Position numbers and translations under genes: made by a program. From Membranipora membranacea (Eukaryota > Bryozoa > Gymnolaemata > Cheilostomatida > Membraniporidae), in contig OU612070.1 of assembly GCA_914767715.1 (NCBI GenBank), positions 19,082,025 to 19,146,024 of the forward strand: a stretch of DNA of 64,000 bases, in the 5' to 3' direction. Every line of letters begins with the position of its first letter. Within the stretch, counting starts at the first letter, position 1. The notes below the pieces were generated by a model that worked only from the letters and a program-made list of their open reading frames with translations, did no database searches and was not told the origin of the DNA. Positions 23,709-34,519 of the stretch are shown here, in pieces.

Positions 23709-24101
23709 CTGGAGGGATAGATGTTGGCAGAATTTGAAAAAATTGCTGTCAAAATTACAGTGTAATAATGTTACCCGTATGTGAATAGTTGTGAATCTAA
23801 TTAGTTAATAAATACATTATGGGGCAAGCAATCCTAATCAGACACTTCTCTTACTCATCATAGAAAAAAAATTGTGCAAAAAAGTAATATTTCTACAGTG
23901 CATGGTGTTAGCTATAAAAGAAGAACAGCATAATTAGCAGTTTGAATGACTCCAACGGCAGGGCAGTAATGCAACACATGATTTGCCCAACCTAATCCTC
24001 AGAAGAGCACACGTCATTAGCAGGGACCAGGAGGGCCAGTTTTTGAACACTTCTAAAGACTATCACGTCCTTACTACCAGTGTACTCACATACTCTTTCC
24101 C
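23709..24101 (-). other. BEL/Pao untranslated stretch between integrase and 3' LTR
   Basis: Lies between the last integrase codons and the 3' LTR, inside the element. No ORF or motif was recognised, and no clear polypurine tract. Confidence 0.5.
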
Positions 24102-25844
24102 CTACTTTGAAATTATTATACCTATAACTGATACCTTGCGCACTACGCCATCCCTGCTGAGGAAAACTTGAGCTATATAATACTTTCCGCGCAGAGCATT
24201 GCTATCAGCGACTGCAACAACATTGCCAGGCCTGAGATTCTTAGCCCGGGTTTTCCACTTACCTTGAGGAATCAGGGAGGGAGCGTACAACTCTGTCCAT
24301 TTATCCCATAACTCATCTGCTATAGAGTCTATGAGTTTCAACCGTGTCTTCAGATTGCTATCTTGCCAGTTACCAGGGTTGCGACAGAATGGTCGGCCGA
24401 TAAATTGGCAGTTAGGGGTGAGGATATTTATGTTGGAATCTTCACTAGGCAGAGTTCCGAGTGGTCTCTCGTTGAGTACTTTACTAATCTCTGTGCATAA
24501 AGTCATGAACTCCAAAGGGCTTAGTCTCTGATCATGGATAGACATCTTGATAGCCTTCTTTGCTGCTTTCACTAGAGCCTCAACAGATCCTCGTCGCCAT
24601 TGGCTGTCTGCTGGACTGAATTTCACTGCATGTCTTATATATCGCTCCACGGTCTACTGCTGACCATGCAGCTGTCAACTCTCGTTCTGCTCCGATGAGT
24701 TGTGATCCTGGGTCTGAGAATATTTTACTTGGCCATCCGCGGATATTGGTGAATCGTTTGAGAGCTTGTAAAAAGAACTGAGTGTCGTAACCAAAGGCAG
24801 CTTCCAGATGTACAGCGCGTGAGAATAAGTCCATAAATATAACTCCGTACACTTTTCCAGATATACGTTTTTGGACTTCTCCCCTAGCGATGTAAGGGCC
24901 AAATAAGTCAATAAGTCTATATCATCACACTGTTGAAGGGAGGTTGAGGCTGTAATCTTTCTGTTGGTAGAATACCCATCTCCTGAGTTAGAAGTGTAGC
25001 ATTCCTGAGTCGACAGAGTTGACAATCATTCACGATCCGTCTAGCTACTTTAAACTCCTCGAGTGATCCAGTAAGACTGCCTGAATCTAGCCAGACTACC
25101 GTTCCTTCCTCTGTGACCACTATCAATATGTGCCTGTCTTAGCAGCAGTTCTGTGTAGTAGTGATCATTCGGTAGCAGGATCTGTAAGTTGTCTGGAGAG
25201 GTGGTCATAGGATTGTATCTGGCTAACCTTTTACCGACATACCAAATTCCATCTGTACCTTTCAGAGGGGTGAGCTTAGAGAACTTTCCCTTCTTCCTGA
25301 CGAGTTCAGATTCGAGTGAAGACTGTATCTCCTTGATAATCTTAGATTGAGCTGATTTGAGGCATGATGGTGTAATTTCTGATGTCTGTCCATGCCTGAA
25401 AGAAGTTGGAGAAAAGTCAGAGACAGTAGATTTCCTTTCAAACATGTTGATGATGCTTGCCAGAGTCCAGATAAGGCGTTTAGCTGAGCTGAAATCCTTG
25501 CACTGCAGTAGTGGTTGATGAAGTTCTGTAATTTCTTCACTGATCTCTAGGTGAGTAGATGAGCAGGTGGCACTGACACATTGAACATGATCCTTCACTG
25601 CCCATTCTGATTCAGGCTGGGACAAGAAAGCAGGGCCTCTCCACCAATCTGAGTCTGGTCCGAGTTTGTTAGGTCTTTTACCTCTAGTGAGCCAGTCTGC
25701 TGTGTTTGAGGTGCCACATACCCAGTACCAGTCTTCCATGTTTCCATCTGTTGCAAACTGAATTTCAGCAATACGTACCCCCTCAAATAGCTTGAACCTG
25801 GTTGACTTCTTGTTGATTGAGCATAAAACTGTTTCTGAATCCAT
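24102..25844 (-). pseudogene. BEL/Pao integrase (and end of RNase H region), broken
   Basis: In coding order: the TSNTADWLTRG linker after RNase H; a zinc-binding HHCC made of HIDSGHRG and CQLC; a DDE core with D in IFMDLFSRAVHLEA, D in KIFSDPGSQL and E in RRGSVEALVKAAKK; the host-conserved NERPLG; and a C-terminal RPGNVVAVADSNALRGKYY domain. The catalytic D, D and E are all present, but they are spread over at least four reading frames with breaks near 25,050, 24,920, 24,680 and 24,600. It is therefore inactive as it stands. It would have inserted element cDNA into the genome. Confidence 0.9.
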
Positions 25845-26018
25845 TAGCTAATAAACTCGTTCAAAGTTGATTCTAGTTTCAGTTTCGATGACTTTTCTTC
25901 CTCTTTTGGAGAGCACAGCGCCATTGAGCTCCATCTGGGGTGTGCTGAGCTTTCTTAGCGGTGCAATACTACACTTGGCCATGATGAATCTGCACCAGAA
26001 AGTCCCATCATCTAGTTT

Positions 26019-27132
26019 CTATCTAATGTCAGATACAAATCCATAGGCTACGTCGCTGGCATCCGATAGAACTATCAGAGTAGGACTGCCGACTGAGTTT
26101 GAGGGTGTGTGACTCCTGTCGTACTTCCATCGAGCTATAGTGAAGAGGTCGCTGAAGTAAGTCATCCACTGTGTCCTGAGTTTCTGAGGCAAAGGATCAC
26201 CCCATCCCAGCTCGAGTGACCAAGTTTCCCTAAGTAAGGTTTTGGCTGTCAGAGTAAAGGCACAGTATATTCTCAGTGGATCATAAGTTTTCATTGCTTG
26301 CTCCAAAACAATGCGTCAAGTGAGGATATCTGGTATAGCTGAAGGTATCTGCTCAGAAGTTAAGTCTGGTCCTGTGTAAACGCCCTTCTTCTTTGCTGAG
26401 AAATTGAGCTTTACTTCTGTCACTATCACATCAGATACTGGCTCCCAATTGACACCAAGAACTTGGGTCCTATGGGTAGGGTTTGAACTAGAAGGGGGTC
26501 TTCCAGTTTCTTTCTTGGTTCACCTTCCTTGCTGAAAAGCCAGTGCTTTATAGTGAATCCTGCTGCACTGAGTACATCAGTGGTAGACCTAGTGAGTTCA
26601 AGAGCCTTTATCATATCAGGAACATAGTAAACTATGTCGTCTACATAGGTGGAGAGCGTTGGCAAGCGAGCTACTTCTGGGTATCTGGCTGCATTCCTGT
26701 CCGCGGTCATATAGATCGCTTCTGCACTGATTGCGGCTGCCGGGCGATCGCCCATGTTAACCCTGGTTATGGAGTATACATCACGGTCATGTGCCTCCAG
26801 ATCTCGCCACAGGAATCTGTGACAGTGTTGCTCCAGCATCTCGATATGAATGGAGTTGTACATCTTGCGAATATCTCCAACTAGAGCAACTTGCTGCTCT
26901 CGCCACCGTAATATAACTCCCAGGATATTGTTGATGTAGGCATCCGGTCCTTTTGCCAAGCAACCATTGAGAGACACACTTGAAATAGTTGACTCGAATT
27001 GAAGACTATTCTCACAGGGGTGGAGGTGGACTTTGGGTTTAGTACAGCTAGGTGACTGATGTAGAAGAAGGGGCAATCCCACTTCTCAATCTCTGTAGAA
27101 TCTAGTTTACGAGCCACTTTCCGCTCCACCAT
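26019..27132 (-). pseudogene. BEL/Pao reverse transcriptase and RNase H, broken
   Basis: Fingers: FYISHLAVLNPKST and RIVFNSSQLF. Palm: VALVGDIRKMYNSI (motif A aspartate), GDRPAAAISAEA, and the catalytic TYVDDIVYY. RNase H begins at LIVLSDASDVAYGF. One frameshift near 27,000 separates the fingers from the palm. Stops lie near 26,320 and 26,016, and the RNase H part continues past 26,016 in frame. YVDD with this palm layout is typical of Pao-type enzymes. Confidence 0.9.
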
Positions 27133-27209
27133 GTCATATATCTGCTCTGTGTAAATTTCTGCCCACTTTGGGTCCTGTTTGAGTTTTCTCTCCGTGCTCT
27201 GTAGAGAAG

Positions 27210-28013
27210 CTAGCTAGCTGAGCGGTAGTTGTTGGGAAGGAACTGTGGGTCCTTTATCCAGGGGTAAGAGGTAGTCCAGTGATGATTAACATCATCGAAC
27301 TTGAGATTTGCTCTGATCATGTGTAGCTCCTGCTCTTCGCTAAACGAATATGTGTGACCAGGAACAGGGCATTTACCGCAGCGGCAGTTTCCACATTTAA
27401 TAGCAATCTCAGTTCCGAGAGTTTCCCCTTCAATGAAGGTGCAGATTCTGGAATCTACAGCTCTGCTGAGGTGAAAAGTAGGTGCAACAAACTCTGTAGG
27501 TGCTGAGGTGGGAACATCAGTGACTGAAGAGTGAGTAATGACTGCACATGCTATCTGAGTGAGTATCTTGCTTCCTAAGCGTAGTCTTTGGTGTGCTCCT
27601 TGTAGACACAGTCCTAGTGGTCCTTCCAGAAGAAATAGATTCTCCCCTGCCTGAGCCAGTTCCTTCCTGGGGTGTAGTCCACAGTAATCACTACCGAGAA
27701 GTATGTCCACTCGCATTCCTCTGCGAACCAGATTGAAATCCACATCAGGAAACAGCTGAGAAATAACACTCTTGTCTAACTTACCTGCACTACCTGTTAT
27801 TTCTGGTAACCCATAGGCATAAATAGTTACACTAGTACCTGAACCTGATTGTAGAAAAACTCTATACAGAAAAGTATCATGCTTGCTTTCAATATTACCA
27901 GTTACTGTTAGGTCTACTTCAGCTATACATACTCGTTTGGCCTTACACAATTCAGCTGCTTTGTGTGTAATGAATGACACATTTGAGCCACCATCATGAA
28001 ACACAGTAAACAC
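27210..28013 (-). pseudogene. BEL/Pao aspartic protease region
   Basis: A 267-codon open frame. Near the start it reads TVFHDGGSNVSFIT, an aspartic-protease-like D-G-S active site, followed by LLGSDYCGLH, where the second hydrophobic-G motif of retropepsins is expected. A Cys-rich stretch (CGNCRCGKC) lies near its end. The frame ends at 27,210, before the RT. This is the longest uninterrupted piece of the element. Confidence 0.75.
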
Positions 28014-28134
28014 TAATTGAGAGTGATAAACTGAAACGTCCTAAATGGGCAACAGTGAAGCACCTGTATGTGCATGGTTACTAAATGGTACCACTGATTT
28101 ATCGGTACAGGCCTGTGCTGAATGGGTTTTAGAG

Positions 28135-28509
28135 TTACCACCAGCACAATTTAATCTGATGGACTGACTTACTAGTAACATTACCACTTGGATTAGTGGG
28201 TTTAGGATCAGAGTCTGATTGCTTCTGCCTACATAGAAGCTTATGATGATTATCTTTCTTACAGAATTCACAACGTCGGGCCTTGCATTTATTCCAAGGG
28301 TGTTTACTCAAGCACTTATAGCAGAAATGATACTCTTTCAGAGCTTCATATTTCTCATCAATAGAGAGACAAGGAAATCTCTTACAATCAATCAATGAAT
28401 GTTTTTCTTCAGGGTGAATACAGCATGTTACTGACTTATTTACTGATTCGGCGCTTGCATTACCTGCATGCGAATTAACTTTCCTTGACTTGGCACCTGT
28501 ACCTGTAGC
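28135..28509 (-). pseudogene. BEL/Pao gag zinc-knuckle region
   Basis: Contains FCYKCLSKHPWNKCK followed by CEFCKKDNHHKLLC, a pair of CCHC-type knuckles as found before the protease in BEL/Pao elements, where they bind RNA. It is separated from the upstream gag by the MITE at 28,510-28,906. Confidence 0.8.
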
Positions 28510-28906
28510 CAGGGGCGTATATTCTAAAAAATTTCACTCACTGACTTTTTAGAGATGAGCATAATGATGGGGCGCAGCCCGATCCACACGCCGTAGGCGT
28601 GGCGGGGAGGGTGTGGGAGGGGCGCTTAAAATTTTTGCATATCGGTAGCAAAATAATGCAAGCAGAGAGGTATTTCAATAGCTCATTGAGCTGTTGGGTA
28701 CTTTCAGAAAACAACTCAATAGCAGTAGAAGATTATGGTAAAAATGCTCCAGTTATAAAGCACCCATTTGAAAAAAAACTGACCTTGATGGGATTCGAAC
28801 CCACAACAATCTGATTGACTGTGATTATAAGGCAGACGCACTACACACTGAGCTATTCAGCCACTCACAGGTTTCCATGGGCCGTGAGTGCTAATATACG
28901 CCACTG
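28510..28906. mobile_element. hAT-like MITE with 8-bp TSD and internal tRNA-like box
   Basis: TIRs are CAGGGGCGTATATT at 28,510-28,523 and AATATACGCCACTG at 28,893-28,906 (mirror CAGTGGCGTATATT, one mismatch). The target duplication is CCTGTAGC at 28,502-28,509 and 28,907-28,914. An 8-bp duplication with a CAGNGGCG terminus is the hAT signature. The interior holds, on the - strand, a tRNA-like stretch (TAGCTCAGTGTGTAG and GGGTTCGAATCCCA, about 28,788-28,862) with A- and B-box matches. It inserted into the BEL/Pao gag, so it is younger than that element. Confidence 0.85.
28788..28862 (-). other. tRNA-like sequence inside the MITE
   Basis: On the - strand, an A-box-like AGCTCAGTGTGT and a good B-box GGTTCGAATCC are spaced as in a tRNA with an extended variable region. 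The acceptor arms do not pair and the anticodon stem is poor, so it is not a working tRNA gene. It could still act as an internal RNA polymerase III promoter. Confidence 0.5.
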
Positions 28907-30378
28907 CCTGTAGCTGGCTTGGACTGATCCGTTCTTTCAGACACCTCCGTTCTAGGAAGGACATAAAGGCAGGGAAGGAATAGAGTTGATCTTCAGTGCT
29001 AGCCTGTCTGTGTTTCTCCATCCACTCCCATCGGACTATAGGTGGAAGTAGGTCATTCAGGTCGTCGATCTGGGGCATTGTGATGTAGTTAAGCTGTCCA
29101 ACATCACCTAGCCTGGAGTAGCATAGTTCTACCTTGTTGACAAACTGGACCAAACCTGTGAAGTCATCCTCTTTGACTGATGTCAACTTACGCAAATCAT
29201 CATAGATTGACTGAATATTTAAACTCACATCAAGGTACTTAGCATCAAGGCGCTGCCAAATCCTATGATACACCTTTGGCTGACTAATAGATATAGCATC
29301 TACACACTCTAGCGCTTACCACTAAGGCACTGCTTAAGGCTCCATGCACGCTCATGATCATTTCCAAATTCTTTCTCAGCAAATCTACGCCAAATCTGAA
29401 ATCTGGATATCGCCTGCGTACACCGCTAAATGAGGGTAGCGGAGACTTATTGAATTTAAAGCGCTCAGAATGCTGATAATTACTTGATTCACTATGGGAT
29501 ACGCCATCACTATCGTTACCTACTTGATTGATAGTTTGATTTCTATTGTTATACACAGAGACAATGGATAAATCTTCTGTGAGTGGCTGTTGTATGTAAG
29601 GGTGTGACTGTCTAGATTGACTTTTGGAATTGCCTCCACCCGGGCCATGACTAAGGCGAGTGCTCTCATGAGGGCCAGGGACGGACAAAGCCAGTGGTGC
29701 ACCCCCTGCAGATCCAGTGTCACTATCATACTGGTAGCCATGCTATCACTAGTGTTAGTATGCTGCTGTGCAGCTGGTTCAGAAGATGACATAACAGCAG
29801 ATTGATCAAAGCGTACTGATCTTACATGAGTTACATGAGATATGTCTGACTTGAACGCTATCTAAGTTAAGCATACAATCCTCAAGCCTAGCTATGAGAG
29901 GATCAGTAGTTTCACATGGAAAAGTACTAAAGTGAGAACATAACTCCCTACATACACCTAAATGATCTGGAACTACTTTAGAAAAATCTGAATACTGCTC
30001 CGGTGTGGTTCTATCAAACTGGGCCAAAATCATATCAGACTTCTTGATGGCCAGATTTGCATCACGAGACATAGGCTTAGATATAGCTATAGTGAAAAGC
30101 TTGATGGCCTTGTCGTAGACCTCCTTGGTCTGGGTGAGGTAGTCATCTAAATTTAGACCGTTGACCGTAAACTGCTCGGTGTATTTCTCATCTGATAAAA
30201 CATATTCGCTGTATTCAAAATGCAGTTCTAAGAAGTTGGCATGAGCTTGCTCTAATCGTTCATATAGATGTTGCAGGTCAGTTGGCTTGAGTGGCTTACT
30301 TAGCTGGCTGGTGATGGACGATACCTTGGCTTTAGCTGCGGTGCATTAAGCTTTCGTTGAAGCGATTACTTGCTCCAT
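28907..30378 (-). pseudogene. BEL/Pao gag, broken
   Basis: It can start at ATG 30,378. The frame then has a single TAA after ten codons and stays open to about 29,806. Further in-frame or shifted parts follow: LPSFSGVRRRYPDF (a DUF1759-like gag motif) near 29,420, and LTSVKEDDFTGLVQFVNKVE near 29,170. The last part ends at SPSQLQA, where the MITE cuts in. At least two frame changes separate these pieces. In the family gag forms the virus-like particle. Confidence 0.8.
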
Positions 30379-30586
30379 TGTACTCCTCCGTCAATTGGTA
30401 CTATGTCAGTATGGTGGTTGTATTGTATATTGGCAACAGTCTTTATTTAATTGTACCCTGGAATTGACAACCAAAATTATTAGTCAAGTGAAGCATGGAT
30501 GGTAAAATAGGGAACAATAGTAATTATCTCATTATGAATGTTGTATGAGTAATCTGGGCTTTAAAATGGTCAGAACGGTTAAAATT

Positions 30587-31385
30587 TGGCAACAACAAAA
30601 ACGAACGGTGCAAAATCTATGTGTGGTAAAAACATGCCACAATATTATGAAATCCAAATTCTGTTTATAAAATAAATACGCAGTATTACAAAATGAAATG
30701 GTCAAATGTCATTCAAATATTAAACTCACAATTGTTGGTGTATTAACCACCATGGGCAGAATCAGAACAGGTAATAATGGTATACACTGTTATCATAACT
30801 GAGTATAGCAGCTCCCGACATAATTAGCTCCTAAACAAATTATTAATCCTAAATATATGCACTGACAGGTTAAAAAATACAAGTACTTATAACAAAACTG
30901 AGAAATAAATTAATCAGTCTCAAACTATCCGAGATAGAACTTTACATCATAACCCCGGTCAGCAATGACAATTATATATAAATAAATAATCGGGTAACCT
31001 CACAACGCGTTGAATATAAGAACGGAGTTGAGAATAAACAAAATAACGTAGCGTCACAATCGGTAGAAGTATACATTTGTAGTGAAAGTTACGCAGTCGA
31101 CAAGTATAAATAACAGAAGAAAACTCACCATAAGTATTATATAGGTTGACTTGAAGCTATTTATAGTGATGATAATACTGTGTATATCGTAAGATTAGTC
31201 CAGAATAAAGTACATAATATAATAGTTGAGTCTGGATAATAAGATGTCGGCTGAACGGGCTGAGCCCTAGATGTTGACAGTTCAAGGCTACTACTACACT
31301 GAAGTATAGTGTTATTATTTGATTCGTTGATGCATAGATAAATGAGAGTCATGAGTGGACAACCACAAATTGTAATACTGGCACA
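30587..31385 (-). repeat. BEL/Pao 5' LTR
   Basis: The counterpart of 22,909-23,708, upstream of gag on the coding strand, so it should carry the promoter. Differences from the other LTR include small indels (CTAAACAAATT versus CTAAAACAAATT) and mostly transitions. The sequence joined to it on the internal side reads, on the + strand, TGGTCAGAACGG, the opposite orientation to a normal primer-binding site. Confidence 0.9.
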
Positions 31386-32239
31386 ATGGGGAAATCATTA
31401 CGTTAAGTTTCTAGATCTTGTTCATCAAACTCGTCATCAACTAAGATTAACACCGCCAACTGAACTGAATGTGCAAGATAATTAACACAACTAAGAGCTC
31501 ATTTAAATTTCTGTTCCAAATTCAATTTAATCCAAGGAGCGTCACCAAAATATTAACAGTGTCTGGCAATGAATTCAATTGACTATAAGATTTTTTTTTA
31601 TTGATGCTAAACACACTGTAGCCTGAGCATATCTTGACTGTCCAGTTGACAGAAATTTTTCAAACTTTTTGCAAAAACATATCATCACTCTTCAGTTTCT
31701 TGCCAAATCCTTATGATTTTTTACAAAATTTGAAGCTTGAAATATCTAGATTTGAATATTTTCTATTTGAAGTTGCGGTGCATCATGTAAATACATAATT
31801 TTAGAGAAAAACAAACAGTCCGCCAGAGTAAATTCTGTAACTCCCATTGAAATTATATTAAAAGCCGTTAATCATCAAGCTGATAATTGAAGCATTGTAC
31901 GATATATTCGTACATCATCAGGTTCTTTTTACGAGGTCGGGAGAGAAGATATCCAACCATGAGTTTTACTTGGTTCGCTACATTTTATTTTAACGAACCT
32001 GGTATGACTATGGTGTGTAAAATACAGCAATCTGTGATACGAAAATACAGCAGTCTTGTATCCAAGAGATGTGTTGGCTTTAAGATTTGGTTTCCAAAAG
32101 CTGATGTACCTTGGGCCCCTAGCGCTTTTATAGTAGCTACTCCAGGCCAGACACATCAACTGTACATTAGTTATTTTTATGATTACAATCTGTTCTTGTC
32201 ATAAGAAACCATTATTCATTCAGTGACGTGACCAACGGA
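31386..32239. other. Intergenic, no recognisable gene
   Basis: A 105-codon ORF at 31,887-32,204 (+) overlaps a 76-codon one on the other strand; neither has a recognisable domain. A small palindrome, TACGATATATTCGTA, lies near 31,900. Confidence 0.4.
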
Positions 32240-32460
32240 AGTTCACATAGATCAGATATATAAAAAGGGAGACGACATTATCATTTATGCAAGCTAACAT
32301 CAATCAGGTAGTAAAACAGCGGAAATGTCATTAGCATTCATCCAAGTTCACACCGATCAGATATTAAAACAGCGGAAAACGACATTAGCATTTATTCAAG
32401 TTTACATCGATCAGATATTAAAACAAGGGAAACGACATTATCATTCATCTAAGTTCATTA
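32240..32460 (+). repeat. 54-bp tandem repeat, about four copies
   Basis: Units share GATCAGATATTAAAACAGCG, then ACGACATTAGCATT and CAAGTTCACATC. They are diverged by several bases each. Confidence 0.7.
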
Positions 32461-32937
32461 TCATTAAATGGAACGATGAATCTCTTGAGCTCTGTACAGT
32501 TGTCTCTACCTATTTAGCATCCCGCAGTCCTTAATGAAGTCATCCGATTTATATGTTACAGCGTAACAGTTGTTTTAATGCGGCCGTTTGCCTATTCAGC
32601 TGACGACCGGAGTTTGATAAGAGTGTCATTTATCTTAGTATTTATAATCTTTGCCGCAACTTGTTGTTTCAATTCATCAAGTACATTAGTTTATCGCTCA
32701 TTTTTTTGTAACTTAGAGGGTGACTGTGCTGTGCTGATCTTTACAAATTTACACAGTTATTTACCATGACTTTATTTGTCATATCAGCATCAATCAGGAT
32801 TTTAGTAGGACACAGTAGTTCAAGCAGTGCTTGGGGTCAGATAGTTACCGTGGCCCAGAAAGCCGGATAAAACTAAACTTATCTGCTGTGAATTTATTTT
32901 AAAAAGGCCTGAATTGAATTAAACATTTCATTGAATT

Positions 32938-33068
32938 TAATCAAACTTCTCTGCGTCAAACTTTTCTGTTCTGCATCAAACTTTTCTGTTCTGCATCAAA
33001 CTTTTCTACTCTGCATCAAACTCTTCTACTCTGAATCAAACTTTTCTACTTTGAACCTAACTTTTCCG
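32938..33068. repeat. 22-bp tandem repeat in the left TIR
   Basis: About six copies of TCTGCATCAAACTTTTCTGT (22-bp unit with small changes). The mirror-image array is at 35,450-35,535 in the right arm, with fewer copies, so arm lengths differ through copy number. Confidence 0.7.
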
Positions 33069-33798
33069 CGCCATTGATATCAACCACCCTATATTATATA
33101 TATTGCCGTATGTAGGTCCTCAGCCTACCAATAGTTCATAGTCAATAGGCTTTCATTTCAATTCATCATTGATGATTTGCAATAGAACTGCATGGCAGTC
33201 TTTATCAAGGCTACAGTCACACAGCATGGACAATATGTTTCTCCCAAACATTTCGAACAGCTATATCAGAAATCTCTATTAAAACTGGTTTATACAGGGA
33301 GACCATCTGTCTGCTTTTCTAGACAGATTATTATTTCTTCATGTACGTTGTATTCTAAACCCGTCCAGCACATAAATGTGAAAAGTGTATCATCATAGAA
33401 ATTATTGTTGATTGCTTCAACAGACAGAAAGTCTCATCCTCTTCGGACCCATCCTTTCACAAATTTCGTTAGGCTATACGCTGAAGCTAAGCTATTATCA
33501 TGTATGAGTCTGAGTATGTATGAGTCAGATTGCTAACAAAAATGTATAACATTCTGCTGATGCAAAGCAATAAAACCTCATAGGAAACTAAGAGCTGGCA
33601 TCTGACCAGATTCAATTCTATTTCATGACACCTGCTCTTACTAAAATAATTACCCTAGTAGAGGCTGGCCCTTGCAAAAACCTCTGCACCACTTGGAATA
33701 CTATTATTACATCTGTATGTATTACCTAGGTAAAAACTCCCAGTAAATTTCCCTACATGTAGAGGGATGTTTTCTTGAACTGCAATTTTAGCCTGTCC

Positions 33799-34519
33799 AT
33801 ATTATCACAGAGTAAGGATATACAGAGGGGACAGTTCAATGATAGTTATAGTGCCTGCGGTTTTTGATTCACTGGGGGAAAATTGTGCACAGCTGGATGC
33901 CAAAAACTCATTATCTCTATATGTTATAATGGCATTTTTCTTGCAGACATCCCTACCTTTGATGGGCCATAATTCATTCTGTATTTATCCTAAAGACTGA
34001 TTTCCAACGTTGCTGGAATTTCCAAGCTTCAAGCTATACACCATATTATTGTCATTTTTTGCTAGGGATTCATAGGCTAAGAGTAATCCAGGTTTTTGAA
34101 ATGAGTTTTGTCATATAGATTTACATGTGACAATTGATAGACGGCTGGTCATCAAAATTAGGAAATGTCCGTGCATTGACCTAAGCCCTATGTAAATCTA
34201 TATGATAAAACTCATTTTAAAAACCTGGATTACTCATAGCCTATGTATCCTAGCAAAAAATGACATTAATATGGTGTATAGCTCGAAGATTGGACATTTC
34301 AGAAAAGTTAGAAATCAGTCTTTAGGATAAATACAGAATGAATTATGACTTATCAAAGGTGGCTATGTCTGCATGACAAAACTCCACTGTAACTTATATA
34401 TATTCTGAAATTGGCAGGTGGCCAGATTGATGAATTTCCCCCAGTGGATAAAAACCCGCAGGCACTATAACGACCATTGAAGTGTCCCCTCTGCTTATCC
34501 TTACTCTGTGATATTATCA
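33799..34519. repeat. Large palindrome, ~330-bp arms, 63-bp loop
   Basis: The left arm is 33,799-34,126 and the right arm 34,190-34,519. They are inverted copies of about 330 bp with scattered mismatches and small indels, for example AGAGTAATCCAGGTTTTTGA against TTTAAAAACCTGGATTACTC. A transcript would fold into a long hairpin. No ORF or domain was found in the arms. Confidence 0.85.

Larger units (their letters stand above)
22909..31385 (-). mobile_element. BEL/Pao LTR retrotransposon, degraded
   Basis: An element of 8,477 bp with LTRs of about 800 bp starting TG and ending CA. Reading the - strand the order is gag, zinc-knuckle, aspartic protease, reverse transcriptase, RNase H and integrase with a C-terminal domain. 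A protease-RT-RH-IN order with a Pao-type YVDD reverse transcriptase and an A17-like protease marks BEL/Pao. The LTRs differ at roughly twenty to twenty-five places in 800 bp (about 3%) by eye. All ORFs are broken by frameshifts and stops. A 397-bp MITE interrupts gag. No 4-6 bp target duplication is visible at the outer ends (CACTTG left, ATGGGG right), and no primer-binding site starting TGG follows the 5' LTR on the coding strand. Confidence 0.93.

Noticed and set aside
24331-24531. ORFs on the + strand inside the integrase and RT region
   Set aside because: Shadow frames of the BEL/Pao genes on the - strand.
31887-32204. 105-codon ORF
   Set aside because: No recognisable domain and overlapped by an antisense ORF of similar length.
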